A stretch of DNA of 64,000 nt. Source: Granulicella cerasi. Lineage in GTDB: Bacteria; Acidobacteriota; Terriglobia; Terriglobales; Acidobacteriaceae. Position numbers and translations under genes: made by a program. The stretch is taken from the NCBI RefSeq assembly GCF_025685575.1, contig NZ_JAGSYD010000003.1:248001-312000 (forward strand), given 5' to 3'. This document shows, in pieces, positions 16,201-24,974 of the stretch; within the stretch, counting starts at the first letter, position 1; every line of letters starts with the position of its first letter. The notes beneath the pieces were generated by a model. That model was not told the origin of the DNA, ran no database searches, and was given only the letters and a program-made list of their open reading frames with translations.

Positions 16201-17625
16201 CTAAGCTTCGACGCCTTCCGCGACCACCGGATCCACCGCTTCCAGGCCGAACTGCCCTTCCCACTTCGCTACGACCACCGATGCCAGGCAGTTGCCGACG
16301 ACGTTCACCATGGTGCGAGCCATGTCCATCAGCGCGTCGATGCCGAGGATCACAAAGATCGGCGCTTCGGGCAGGTTGAACGTCGCGGCCGTGGCAAGCA
16401 GCACGACGAGCGTTGCGCGCGGCACGCCCGCGACACCCTTGCTCGTGAGAACGAGCGTCGCCATCATCACCAACTGCTGGCCGATCGACAGATGCACCCC
16501 CGCGGCCTGCGCCACGAAGATGCTGGCCACCGCAAGATAGAGCGTTGAACCATCGAGGTTGAAGCTGTATCCAGCCGGGATGACGAAAGCCACGATGCGG
16601 CGCGGCACGCCGAGAGCTTCCATCTGCTCCATCGCGCGCGGCAGTGCGGCTTCGCTGGTCGCCGTCGCAAACGCGATGGTGGCGGGCTCTGCGACCGCTG
16701 CGATGAAACGCGCGACCGGTACACGGAAGGACAGCGCCGCAGGCAACAGCACCGCTACGGCGAAGATCGCCAGCGCGCCGTAGAGCGTCAGCAGCAACTT
16801 GCCAAGGTTGACCAGCACGCCGAGTCCCATACCGCCGACGGTGTAAGCCATCGCCGCGCCAACGCCGATCGGCGCGAAGAACATGACGACGTTCGTGAAA
16901 CGGAACATGACCTCCGCAAGGCTCTCGCAGAGGCGCATCACGGGCGCGCGCTTCTCCTCGCTCAGCGTGGCGAGCGCGATGGCGAAGATGATCGCGAAGA
17001 CGGCCACCTGCAGGATTTGCCCGTCCGCAATGCTCTTCGCCAGGTTCTCCGGGAACATATGCAGCAGCACATCGTTCCAGTGCTGCGCGGCAGGATGCGT
17101 GATCGCCGCCGCAGAGGCCGCAGCGTTTGCCGGGAAGGTCAGTCCAACGCCAGCCTTCGTTACGTTAATCGCGATGAGGCCCACGGCGAGCGCGAGTGTC
17201 GTGACGACCTCGAAGTACACCAGCGCCTTCACGCCCATGCGGCCGACGCTCTTGATGTCACCGTGGCCTGCAATGCCGACCACCAGCGTCGCGAGGATCA
17301 ACGGTGCCACGATCGTCTTGATGAGGCGCAGGAAGATGTCAGAGAAGACCTTCAACTGCGTCGCCACATGCGGCGCGTCGAAGCCGAGTTCGGCGCCAGC
17401 GACCATGGCCACGAAGATCCACGGCGTCAAGCTCTTGCGGCGGATGCCGAACCAGCACAGGCTGAGCACGCCGATCCAGCGCACGAGCACACCCGCGGTA
17501 TGTAAGGGTGTCTGCGCGCCTGCGGCGGCGTGTAGTGACACAAATTGCAGCGCGGCCCCGAGGCCAAGCGCGATCACACCCACGGCGATGGCCGTGAAAT
17601 CTTTTCTTCCCATTCGTTTCGACAT
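16201..17625 (-). CDS. Dicarboxylate/amino acid:cation symporter (DAACS family)
   Basis: A 474-residue transporter of the GltP/DctA family, which moves glutamate, aspartate or C4-dicarboxylates with sodium or protons across the inner membrane. About eight hydrophobic segments plus the two re-entrant signatures are present: the GYSFNLDGSTLY motif and the VNVVGN region near the C-terminus. The serine-rich first hairpin is represented by ATATSEAALP. The ATG at 17625 is the first reasonable start (12 bases upstream of a second ATG); no strong ribosome site is visible. The gene is divergent from a small exported protein. Confidence 0.9.
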   Translation of the reverse strand: MSKRMGRKDFTAIAVGVIALGLGAALQFVSLHAAAGAQTPLHTAGVLVRWIGVLSLCWFGIRRKSLTPWIFVAMVAGAELGFDAPHVATQLKVFSDIFLRLIKTIVAPLILATLVVGIAGHGDIKSVGRMGVKALVYFEVVTTLALAVGLIAINVTKAGVGLTFPANAAASAAAITHPAAQHWNDVLLHMFPENLAKSIADGQILQVAVFAIIFAIALATLSEEKRAPVMRLCESLAEVMFRFTNVVMFFAPIGVGAAMAYTVGGMGLGVLVNLGKLLLTLYGALAIFAVAVLLPAALSFRVPVARFIAAVAEPATIAFATATSEAALPRAMEQMEALGVPRRIVAFVIPAGYSFNLDGSTLYLAVASIFVAQAAGVHLSIGQQLVMMATLVLTSKGVAGVPRATLVVLLATAATFNLPEAPIFVILGIDALMDMARTMVNVVGNCLASVVVAKWEGQFGLEAVDPVVAEGVEA

Positions 17626-17683
17626 GCTGCAGCCGAGAATATCAGTCCTGCAATCCGGACGCGAGGCTCTTACAATCCTTGCC

Positions 17684-18214
17684 ATGCGCCGCCTCGCTTT
17701 CGCCTTCGCTCTCTGCACCCTCAGCACGGCTTCGTTCGCTCAACTACTGCAGCCGGGCGCTGGCTCCAACGCCGCTCCGCATCCGCTGGCCGATCCGACC
17801 ATGACGCCGGGCGAGACGACCCTGCTCAAGCTCGAAGCACAGTTTTCTGCCGACGTAGAAGCGCATGGCGGTGCTGCATTCTCACGCTGGTTCGCCGAGG
17901 ACGGCATCGAGCTCCCCAACGGGAAGGCGCCGATCGTGGGTCATGCCGCCGTCTCCACCGCAACGCAGTGGGATCCGAAGCAGTATCAGCTCACGTGGAA
18001 GGCCGATGGCGCGCGTATGAATCCGGGCGGGGAGAGCGGCTTCACCTGGGGCCACTACGTCGGTCGCTCGCACGATGCCGCCGGCCAGCCCATCGAGCGC
18101 GAAGGCCGATACATTACGGTGTGGAAGCGCGTCCAGAACGAATGGAAGGTGGCGCTCGATGCCTCTGCCGAGGATGCGCCTGCAACCGACTGTTGCACTC
18201 TTCCACAGAAGTAG
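17684..18214 (+). CDS. Exported SnoaL/DUF4440-like protein
   Basis: A 176-residue protein with an N-terminal signal peptide (MRRLAFAFALCTLSTASFA). The mature part looks like a cystatin/NTF2-type DUF4440 domain: FSADVEAHGGAAFSRWFAEDGI near the start and a final EGRYITVWKRVQNEWKVALD strand pair, which is typical. Members are small ligand-binding or enzyme-like domains with varied roles. Nothing indicates the ligand. The start lies 58 bases from the divergent symporter start. Confidence 0.82.
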   Translation: MRRLAFAFALCTLSTASFAQLLQPGAGSNAAPHPLADPTMTPGETTLLKLEAQFSADVEAHGGAAFSRWFAEDGIELPNGKAPIVGHAAVSTATQWDPKQYQLTWKADGARMNPGGESGFTWGHYVGRSHDAAGQPIEREGRYITVWKRVQNEWKVALDASAEDAPATDCCTLPQK

Positions 18215-18425
18215 AGGCTGTTTACCAGCATCTAAACAAGAGATGACTGCTGTTTTAATAGCGACAAAAGCATCGCGTCCCGGAATGGTTGCCCCAACTC
18301 TAAGAAATACATAAGGTTAGACCCATTATGGGACAAGGTTACTTTAGGTGACTATCGTCCGGGCGGTTTGCGAAGAAAGTGGGACTGTAGTTTGACAGCC
18401 CCATGACTATGCTGATTCTTGGAAA

Positions 18426-20948
18426 ATGATGTCGACCACTCAGGAGACCGAGGAAGCCCGCCTCGCAGCGTTGGAGCATTACGCTCTCGACGAGTTGCCA
18501 CATGACCCTGCCTACGACGATATTGCTCGTCTGGCGGCGGCTGTGACCAACTCACCGATTGCCTACGTCTCTGTGCTCGAACCCGGCGGCGTGCGCATAC
18601 TGGGCGCACATGGCTTCGAGCCTGAGGCCGAGGTCGCCCGCGACACGCTTCCCTGCGAACTCACCGTCGATGCCGACGGCGTTTATCAGATACCCGACGC
18701 GCGTCGTGACCCTGACTACGGCATGAATGGCATCCCGTTCGCCGGCCGCAGCTTCCGCTTCTATGGCGGCGCTCCGGTGCTGACGCCACACTCCATCTCG
18801 ATCGGCTGCCTTGCGGTGCTGGACACCACGGCACGCCGTCTTTCGCCCTCGCAGATCGACTCGCTCGAGAGCCTCTCTCACATGGTGACGACGCGCCTTG
18901 AGCTTTCCGTGCGCGTGCGCCAGCGTGACACCGCCACTCGTGCTCGTCAACGCGTGGAAACAGCGCTCACCATGGAGCGTAACTTCGTTTCGGCCGTGCT
19001 CGACACCGTCGGTGCGCTCGTGGTCGTGTTCGACACCGCAGGCCGCATCGTGCGCTTCAACCGCGCCTGCGAAATCATCTCGGGCTATAACTCTTCGGAG
19101 CTGCTCGGCAAATATGCCTGGGAGCGCCTGATCCCCGAAGAGGATGTTCCCAGCTATATCGAGAGCTTTGAGCGCATCCGCAACGGCGATTTTCCTACGG
19201 CTTACGAAAACTTCTGGACCGCTGCTGACGGCACGCGCCGCCGCATCTCGTGGTCAGCCACTGCGCTCGTCGACACACTCGGCGAGGTCGCCTTCATCAT
19301 CGCGACGGGCATCGACGTCACCGTGCAGCGCGTGGCCGAGAGCTCCATTCGCGAGTCGGAAGCGAAGTATCGCCAGATCGTCGAAGGCTCGCTGGGCATG
19401 GTCTGCACGCACGACCTCGACGGCGTGATCCTCTCGATCAACGACTTCGGTGCGCAGCTCGGCGGTCGCCGCGTGGAAGAGGTCATTGGCCGTCCGCTCA
19501 CTTCGCTGATGGACCCGTTCTACGTCCACGAGATGGAGCAGTACCTGAAGGAACTGCTGCGCGACGGCGAGTCGTCAGGCCTGCTGCACCTGCAACGTCC
19601 TGATGGATCGATGCGCGTGGTGGCCTACCGCAACCGTCTGGTGGAACCGAAGGACGCGCCGCGCTACGTGCTCGGCTTCGGCGTCGACATTACCGAGCAG
19701 ATCCGCGCAGAGGACCAACTCCGGTCTCTCATCCGCCAGTCGAACTCCGTGCTGGAGTCGGTCGGCGACGGTATCTACGGCATCGACCTCCAGGGGCGCT
19801 GCACCATCGTCAACAACGTAGCCGCGCAGATGCTCGGCTACCGCCCTGAAGAAATGATCGGCCGCAACATGCACGAACTAATCCACCACTCGCGTGTTGA
19901 CGGGACATATTACCCGTCCAACGAGTGCCCGGTTGAAGGCTCCTTGAAAAACAGAAACTCCATGCGCGTCGCCAACGAAGTCTTCTGGCGTAAAGACGGC
20001 TCCTGCTTCCCTGTCGAATACGTTGCGCGCCCGCTGATCGAAGCGATCGACCCTGCTATCTCGCAGGTGGAAACCGCTGCGGCGAACGACACGCTCGCGC
20101 TGCAGTCGTCCACCGGCGTACAGATTACGCCGCTGCACACGGCCACCTCCGGCGCACCTGCAAACCCGCGCGCGCAGGCACGCGCGGTAGGAGTCGTCGT
20201 CGCCTTTACCGATATCTCTGAGCGCAATCAGCTCGACCGCATGAAGGACGAGTTCATCTCCACGGTGTCGCATGAGCTGCGCACACCGCTGACGTCGCTG
20301 CGCGCAGCGCTGGGCCTCATCGGCGGCGGCGCGCTGCAGGACCGCCCCGAGAAGATGAAGCAGATGATGGACATCGCCATCGGCAACACCGATCGCCTCG
20401 TCCGCCTCGTCAACGACATCCTCGATCTCGAGCGCATCGGCTCCGGTAAGGCAGAGCTCCACGCGATTCAGTGCAACATCTCCGAGCTCTTCGACCGCGC
20501 CACGCAGCTACTGCAGGCTACCGCGCACAAGGCCAACGTGCGCTTCCGCATGGAGCCCAATGACGTGACCGTGTGGGCTGACCCCGACCGCATCTTGCAG
20601 ACGCTGACGAACCTGCTCTCGAACGCAGTGAAGTTCTCGCCCGCAGCGGCGAACCTCCCCAGCGAGATTCGACTGACGGCCAGCTACATCTCGCCTGATG
20701 AAGCCCTCATCGAGATCGAAGACCACGGCCGCGGCATTCCCGTGGACAAGCTGCAGCAGATCTTTGAGCGCTTCAAGCAGGTAGACGCCTCCGACTCGCG
20801 CGCGATGGGTGGCACAGGCCTCGGCCTCGCCATCTGCCGCTCCATCGTGCACCAGCACGGCGGACACATCTGGGCCACCAGCGTGCTCGGCGAAGGCTCA
20901 ACCTTCCACTTCACGCTGCCCACGCATCCGCACGGACATATCCGCTAA
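18426..20948 (+). CDS. Sensor histidine kinase with GAF and multiple PAS domains
   Basis: An 840-residue soluble kinase. An N-terminal GAF-like domain (~15-160) is followed by three PAS domains (~185-300, ~315-425, ~440-600; the last carries a low-complexity insertion), then HisKA with the phospho-acceptor H616 in SHELRTP, and a HATPase domain with N box (NLLSNAVKFSP), G1 (IEDHGRGIP) and G2 (GGTGLGLAIC). No transmembrane segment is visible, so it senses a cytoplasmic signal. No response regulator is adjacent. The gene overlaps the convergent SRPBCC gene by 4 bases. Start may be either of two adjacent ATGs. Confidence 0.94.
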   Translation: MMSTTQETEEARLAALEHYALDELPHDPAYDDIARLAAAVTNSPIAYVSVLEPGGVRILGAHGFEPEAEVARDTLPCELTVDADGVYQIPDARRDPDYGMNGIPFAGRSFRFYGGAPVLTPHSISIGCLAVLDTTARRLSPSQIDSLESLSHMVTTRLELSVRVRQRDTATRARQRVETALTMERNFVSAVLDTVGALVVVFDTAGRIVRFNRACEIISGYNSSELLGKYAWERLIPEEDVPSYIESFERIRNGDFPTAYENFWTAADGTRRRISWSATALVDTLGEVAFIIATGIDVTVQRVAESSIRESEAKYRQIVEGSLGMVCTHDLDGVILSINDFGAQLGGRRVEEVIGRPLTSLMDPFYVHEMEQYLKELLRDGESSGLLHLQRPDGSMRVVAYRNRLVEPKDAPRYVLGFGVDITEQIRAEDQLRSLIRQSNSVLESVGDGIYGIDLQGRCTIVNNVAAQMLGYRPEEMIGRNMHELIHHSRVDGTYYPSNECPVEGSLKNRNSMRVANEVFWRKDGSCFPVEYVARPLIEAIDPAISQVETAAANDTLALQSSTGVQITPLHTATSGAPANPRAQARAVGVVVAFTDISERNQLDRMKDEFISTVSHELRTPLTSLRAALGLIGGGALQDRPEKMKQMMDIAIGNTDRLVRLVNDILDLERIGSGKAELHAIQCNISELFDRATQLLQATAHKANVRFRMEPNDVTVWADPDRILQTLTNLLSNAVKFSPAAANLPSEIRLTASYISPDEALIEIEDHGRGIPVDKLQQIFERFKQVDASDSRAMGGTGLGLAICRSIVHQHGGHIWATSVLGEGSTFHFTLPTHPHGHIR

Positions 20949-21490
20949 GGCTGCTGCGGGTCTTCGGCAACACGCTTCATCTGCGCCAGGCCGCGTTCAA
21001 AGTCCGGTCCAATCATCGCGTCCATGTTCTTGAAGACGCACATCACCTTCGACATGAAGTTCAAGGGGCCGCTCATGATCCACGTCACCTGTGTGCCGTC
21101 GGTCTGCGGCGTCAACTGATACTCCACCTTCGCGTCGCTCTCGAACGGCTTGATGAAGTGCAGATCGAGCGTCGTGTCATACGGCGTGGCGGTCAGCACC
21201 TTCATGTTGCCTTCGCCGGCCTTCGAGTTCCCGACCCAGGCAACCGTCGCTCCCACGCCGACCGGCGGACCGGAGAACGTCTCCTTCATGTTCGGGTCGA
21301 GGTGCTGCCACGGCGACCACAGCGCGAAGTGATGCATGTCCTGCAGCAGCGGATTGATCTTGTCCGCGCTCGCGTGAATCTTGGTCGTGCGCTCGACGCG
21401 GTATGAATCCGGCTTACGCGAAGCCAGCATCAGGACGACTCCCACAAACACAATCAGCAGAACCACCAGCCAACCAAACACTCGACGCAT
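20945..21490 (-). CDS. SRPBCC (START-like) domain protein with N-terminal membrane anchor
   Basis: A 181-residue protein. Residues 4-24 form one hydrophobic segment (VFGWLVVLLIVFVGVVLMLA), followed by a polyketide cyclase/START-like domain (SYRVERTTKIHASADKINPL; FALWSPWQHLDPNM; TQVTWIMSGP). Such domains bind hydrophobic ligands; many acidobacterial copies have no known role. The ATG is preceded by GGGAGAAA. The 3' end overlaps the histidine-kinase gene by 4 bases tail to tail. Confidence 0.85.
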   Translation of the reverse strand: MRRVFGWLVVLLIVFVGVVLMLASRKPDSYRVERTTKIHASADKINPLLQDMHHFALWSPWQHLDPNMKETFSGPPVGVGATVAWVGNSKAGEGNMKVLTATPYDTTLDLHFIKPFESDAKVEYQLTPQTDGTQVTWIMSGPLNFMSKVMCVFKNMDAMIGPDFERGLAQMKRVAEDPQQP

Positions 21491-21631
21491 GTGCGACCAT
21501 TTCTCCCGGGTGAGTTTGCTGACCAGTGTCGGCGAAGTCGGTGCGATGCACAAGAGAAATGAATGTCGTGTTCCATCGAGCGCGAATGTATTTACATTGA
21601 TACTTTCGCTACGCTGCGGCATCCTATCTGC

Positions 21632-22120
21632 ATGAGCACGCCTGTCACCCCCATCGGTCCCAACGTCCGCATCGGCCACGTCCATTTGAAGGTCGCCAAC
21701 CTTGAGCGCGCGATCGCGTTTTACTCTGGCGTGCTGGGCTTCGAACTCACGGTGAAGTACGGTGACTCGGCAGCATTTCTTTCGGCGGGCGGCTATCACC
21801 ATCACATCGGCCTGAACACGTGGGAGAGCCTCAACGGCCCGCCCGCGCCGATGGGGACGACCGGGCTGTATCACACGGCGATCCTCTATCCCACGCGCGC
21901 CGAGCTTGCCGACGCGCTGCGCCGCGTGGTGAAAGCTGGCGTCGGCCTTGAAGGCGCCTCCGACCACGGCGTCAGCGAGGCGATCTATCTCCGCGACCCC
22001 GACGGCAACGGCGTCGAGCTCTACTGGGACCGCCCGCGCGAGCAGTGGCCGCTTGACGCCCAGGGCAACCTGACGATGTTCACCCGTCCGCTCGACCTGC
22101 ACGCTTTGATCAAAGAGTAG
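21632..22120 (+). CDS. Glyoxalase/extradiol dioxygenase (VOC) superfamily protein
   Basis: A 162-residue VOC metalloprotein similar to catechol 2,3-dioxygenases. The metal ligands appear in order: His in IGHVHLKV, His in TGLYHTAILY and Glu in GNGVELYWDR. The AAFLSAGGYHHHIGLN stretch is also typical. One domain pair would form a cupped barrel around a divalent metal. The exact reaction is not evident. It stands alone with an ATG at 21632. Confidence 0.88.
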   Translation: MSTPVTPIGPNVRIGHVHLKVANLERAIAFYSGVLGFELTVKYGDSAAFLSAGGYHHHIGLNTWESLNGPPAPMGTTGLYHTAILYPTRAELADALRRVVKAGVGLEGASDHGVSEAIYLRDPDGNGVELYWDRPREQWPLDAQGNLTMFTRPLDLHALIKE

Positions 22121-22161
22121 CTTTCACACGCGATCGCGCGCGCTGCAGCTACACTCATGCC

Positions 22162-23070
22162 ATGCGATCTGCGCTGGCTTCTCTCACTCTAACGCTCGCC
22201 CTCGCCTGCGGCCTTTCCGCCGTTGCGCAGGAGCTGATCAAGCCTTCCGACACCGGCATCCGCTCCAGCTTCGACGCGCCGAACGTAGTGCTTCGCCCGA
22301 AGCATCTCGAAGGAGCGCCGATCCTGCTCTGGATGCCGGGCACGAACGGCGAGCCGTCGTTCACCGTGCCGTTTCTGAAGACGATCGCCGCGCAAGGTTA
22401 TCGCGTCATCGGCATGGAGTACGACGACACCCCAGCCGTCTCGCAAATCTGCCCCCGCATCCCGGACTCAAACTGCGCAGCGGCCTTCCGCTCGATGCGC
22501 GTCTATGGACCTAACCTCCACGGGGGACCGAGCGCTGACACCAAGGCCTCGCCCGTCGAGAACCCTGTGCAGGAGAGCATTTCTGCGCGCCTCGTCGCGC
22601 TGCTGCATGAGCTCGACAAGCGCCACCCCAACGAAGGCTGGGCCGAGTACCTCGACGGCGAGCAGCCGAAGTGGTCGCGCATCGCTGTCTCCGGGCAGTC
22701 GCAGGGCGCGGGCATGGCGGCGTTCATCGCCAAGCAGCACGAGGTGCCACGCGTCATCCTCTTCTCCAGCCCGCTCGACTTCCAGGGCAACCTGCGCAAT
22801 CCGCGCTTCGCTCCCTGGCTACGCGACAAGAGCGTCACGCCGCTCGACCGCTGGTACGCCGTGCGCAACTCGCGCGAGCCCTTCAACGACGCGCTCACCA
22901 AAAGCTATCCCCTGCTCGGCGTACCGGCCGACCATATCCGCGTCTTCTCGCTTGATCTGCCTCCGCAGGCCAACGCCGCAAACCCGATGGTCTACCACGG
23001 CATCAACATCCACGACATGCGCTACCTGCCTGAGTGGCAGTTCCTCTTCGGCAACGTCAACCCGAACTGA
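22162..23070 (+). CDS. Exported alpha/beta hydrolase, BPSS1187-like
   Basis: A 302-residue protein with a signal peptide (residues ~1-22, ending SAVAQ). The mature part is an alpha/beta hydrolase: LLWMPGTNG oxyanion region, the nucleophile elbow SGQSQGAGMA, and a final His in YHGINIHDMRYLPEW. This resembles the uncharacterised BPSS1187-type family. The substrate is unknown; location is probably periplasmic. Confidence 0.82.
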   Translation: MRSALASLTLTLALACGLSAVAQELIKPSDTGIRSSFDAPNVVLRPKHLEGAPILLWMPGTNGEPSFTVPFLKTIAAQGYRVIGMEYDDTPAVSQICPRIPDSNCAAAFRSMRVYGPNLHGGPSADTKASPVENPVQESISARLVALLHELDKRHPNEGWAEYLDGEQPKWSRIAVSGQSQGAGMAAFIAKQHEVPRVILFSSPLDFQGNLRNPRFAPWLRDKSVTPLDRWYAVRNSREPFNDALTKSYPLLGVPADHIRVFSLDLPPQANAANPMVYHGINIHDMRYLPEWQFLFGNVNPN

Positions 23071-23158
23071 CATCCCGCGGCCGACGCGGCGCAAACCCTG
23101 AGCGCGACACGCGGAGCCGCCTGCCACCGCGTCACCAGCGGCGATTTATCATAGAGAC

Positions 23159-23881
23159 ATGCCGTACACCGTCGCTGCCCTCTACAAGTTCGTCACCGTC
23201 GAAGACCCCGCCGCTCTGCGCGAAGCGCTGGCCGCGAGCTTCGTCGAAGGCGAGCTGCTGGGCACGATCCTCATCGCCACGGAAGGCGTAAACGGCACAG
23301 TCGCTGCAGCGGATCCCGCCGTCATCGATCGCCTGCTCGCGTTCCTGCACGAGCGCCTCGGGCTCGACCGCGCGGAGGTCAAGTTCTCCAGCGCCGACGA
23401 CGCGCCCTTCGGCCGATTGAAGTTCAAGGTGAAGAACGCGGTGCTCACCTTCCGTGGCGTGGAGGTGGACCCGAACCGCCCCGGCACCTACGTGGAGGCG
23501 GCCGACTGGAACGCGCTGCTCGCCGACCCCGAGGTCCTCCTCGTGGACACGCGCAACGACTACGAGGTGGAGGCCGGCACCTTTCAGGGCGCCATCGACC
23601 CGCACCTCACCAAGTTCTCGGAGTTCGTCGACTACACACGCGAGCACCTGGACGCGACCAAGCACAAGAAGGTGGCGATGTTCTGCACCGGCGGCATCCG
23701 CTGCGAAAAGGCCTCAGCCTACCTGCTGCAACAGGGCTTCGAGAACGTCTACCACCTACGCGGCGGCATCCTGAAATACCTCGAAGACATCCCCACCTCC
23801 GACAGCCTCTGGCAAGGCGATTGCTTCGTCTTCGATCGGCGACGCGGTGTGGGACATGATCATTTTGAGGAAGGCGAATAG
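23159..23881 (+). CDS. trhO: tRNA uridine(34) hydroxylase TrhO (YceA-like rhodanese)
   Basis: A 240-residue protein with the N-terminal ferredoxin-like domain (LYKFVTVEDP; GTILIATEGVNGTVA) and a rhodanese domain with the catalytic Cys in FCTGGIRCEKAS. TrhO hydroxylates uridine 34 of tRNA with oxygen to give 5-hydroxyuridine. The protein stops soon after GDCFVFDRRRGVGH, where E. coli YceA (about 350 residues) continues into a Cys-rich C-terminal region; shorter versions exist in other bacteria. ATG is the only sensible start. Confidence 0.9.
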   Translation: MPYTVAALYKFVTVEDPAALREALAASFVEGELLGTILIATEGVNGTVAAADPAVIDRLLAFLHERLGLDRAEVKFSSADDAPFGRLKFKVKNAVLTFRGVEVDPNRPGTYVEAADWNALLADPEVLLVDTRNDYEVEAGTFQGAIDPHLTKFSEFVDYTREHLDATKHKKVAMFCTGGIRCEKASAYLLQQGFENVYHLRGGILKYLEDIPTSDSLWQGDCFVFDRRRGVGHDHFEEGE

Positions 23882-23904
23882 CTGCTCAGCAACCGCTGAA
23901 GGTG

Positions 23905-24159
23905 TCATTCTTGATAAGTCTTACACCAAGCTGAGTTCGCTTCTAACTCGGCTTCAAGATCATCAAGAGATAGATTGCAATCATACTGCTTCATCGAGCG
24001 CTCAAGCTCAAGCAGCGTTTTGAACGCCAAGATGCGATCAAACGGCACATGCCCATTTGCTTGGCTGCGCCACACGTATCTGAATCCGGCGATTGATGCA
24101 GCAACCTGATCGAGCTTGGCCACGGTTTCAGTCGTTGTTATCACGCCGCCTCCGCTCAT
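23905..24159 (-). CDS. Hypothetical protein in an AT-richer islet
   Basis: About 84 residues from ATG 24159; a GTG at 24144 preceded by GGAGG is an equal alternative, and a longer form from 24207 is possible. The sequence is mostly helical and acidic at its end, with no recognised motif. It overlaps the end of the small zinc-finger-like gene, so the two are probably co-translated. Base composition is closer to the two genes upstream than to trhO on the other side. Confidence 0.5.
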   Translation of the reverse strand: MSGGGVITTTETVAKLDQVAASIAGFRYVWRSQANGHVPFDRILAFKTLLELERSMKQYDCNLSLDDLEAELEANSAWCKTYQE

Positions 24160-24340
24160 TTTCTTCAAGCTTTTTACGAATCTCTTCGGGCATTGAGTCC
24201 ATAGCAATCGAACGATTCGATTTTGTCGAATCGCTAAACGAACTGCGAAATTCCATGGAAGGACGCGGGAACCGATGGGCCCCGCAACGATTTGAGCCGG
24301 GGCGGGCTTCCTGATCGCATCCAGGATGTGTACAACGCAT
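24128..24340 (-). CDS. Small protein with a Cys/His zinc-binding N-terminus
   Basis: A 70-residue protein. Residues 3-22 form a C-x4-C-x10-C-x2-H cluster (C3, C8, C19, H22), a pattern seen at the start of many phage-type or HNH-associated small proteins and probably binding zinc. The rest is charged and ends in a Glu/Arg-rich helix (EEIRKKLEENERRRRD). The start has a very good ribosome site (AGGAGAGG), which makes it likely to be real. It follows the three-helix membrane protein by 11 bases. No function is known. Confidence 0.65.
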   Translation of the reverse strand: MRCTHPGCDQEARPGSNRCGAHRFPRPSMEFRSSFSDSTKSNRSIAMDSMPEEIRKKLEENERRRRDNND

Positions 24341-24351
24341 GCTGTCCTCTC

Positions 24352-24897
24352 CTAATTAGGTTTCGATATTACATGCAAGATGATGATTGACATTGCAAGC
24401 AAAGCCACAAACAATAGCGCCTGAGCTACGGACAAAAAGTTAGCCTTCCTTTTGTTCACCGCGGCTTGAAGACCTAACACGTCGCTCCATAATTCAATTA
24501 TGTCGTTCTTCGTATTTACAACTATGGATTTGCTCAAGCTCGTAGTTGGTAGGCCACAAATGTCGTTAACATATGTCCTGATTATCTCGAAATCAGGAAT
24601 CTTCGCTTGAGGAATTACCCTGTTCGCCGCGAGCGCACAGAGGATGCTGGCAAGGACTGCTCCAAAGGCAAGCAGAAGTAGATAACGATATGTGCCTTCG
24701 ACTTGTACAGAAGATCCCCCCTTCACAAAAACGAATCCCGCACTCAGAGCTATGCCGCAGATGGTGACGACTCTTTGCGCCTTATCTTCGATGGCGGAGT
24801 TGATGCGATTATTTTCACGGAAGATTTCTACGGCATGACTCAACAAAGAGGATAAGAGTTCCTCGCGGATCGCTGTAGCTTTCTCTGACGAGAGCAT
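24352..24897 (-). CDS. Hypothetical three-segment membrane protein
   Basis: A 181-residue protein of unknown family. A charged N-terminal helix (residues 1-40) precedes two membrane segments (~43-58 and ~72-92), a cytosolic linker (~93-150) and a third segment at the C-terminus (~154-176). The layout (helical start, paired segments right after a Lys-Ala dipeptide, one more at the end) is reminiscent of SLATT/Pycsar-type membrane effectors, but no motif proves it. The DNA is visibly AT-richer than its neighbours, and the gene is first in a three-gene set of unknowns, which suggests horizontal gain. Confidence 0.65.
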   Translation of the reverse strand: MLSSEKATAIREELLSSLLSHAVEIFRENNRINSAIEDKAQRVVTICGIALSAGFVFVKGGSSVQVEGTYRYLLLLAFGAVLASILCALAANRVIPQAKIPDFEIIRTYVNDICGLPTTSLSKSIVVNTKNDIIELWSDVLGLQAAVNKRKANFLSVAQALLFVALLAMSIIILHVISKPN

Positions 24898-24974
24898 ACG
24901 GCACTATACCTCGTGATGCTGTGGGATCGGCATCTCATTCCTAGTCATGTGACATGTCGTCATATACTTCTCCC

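Noticed and set aside
16883..17683. Extended plus-strand form of the DUF4440-like protein
   Set aside because: The upstream part is antisense to the symporter; a clean signal peptide begins at 17684.
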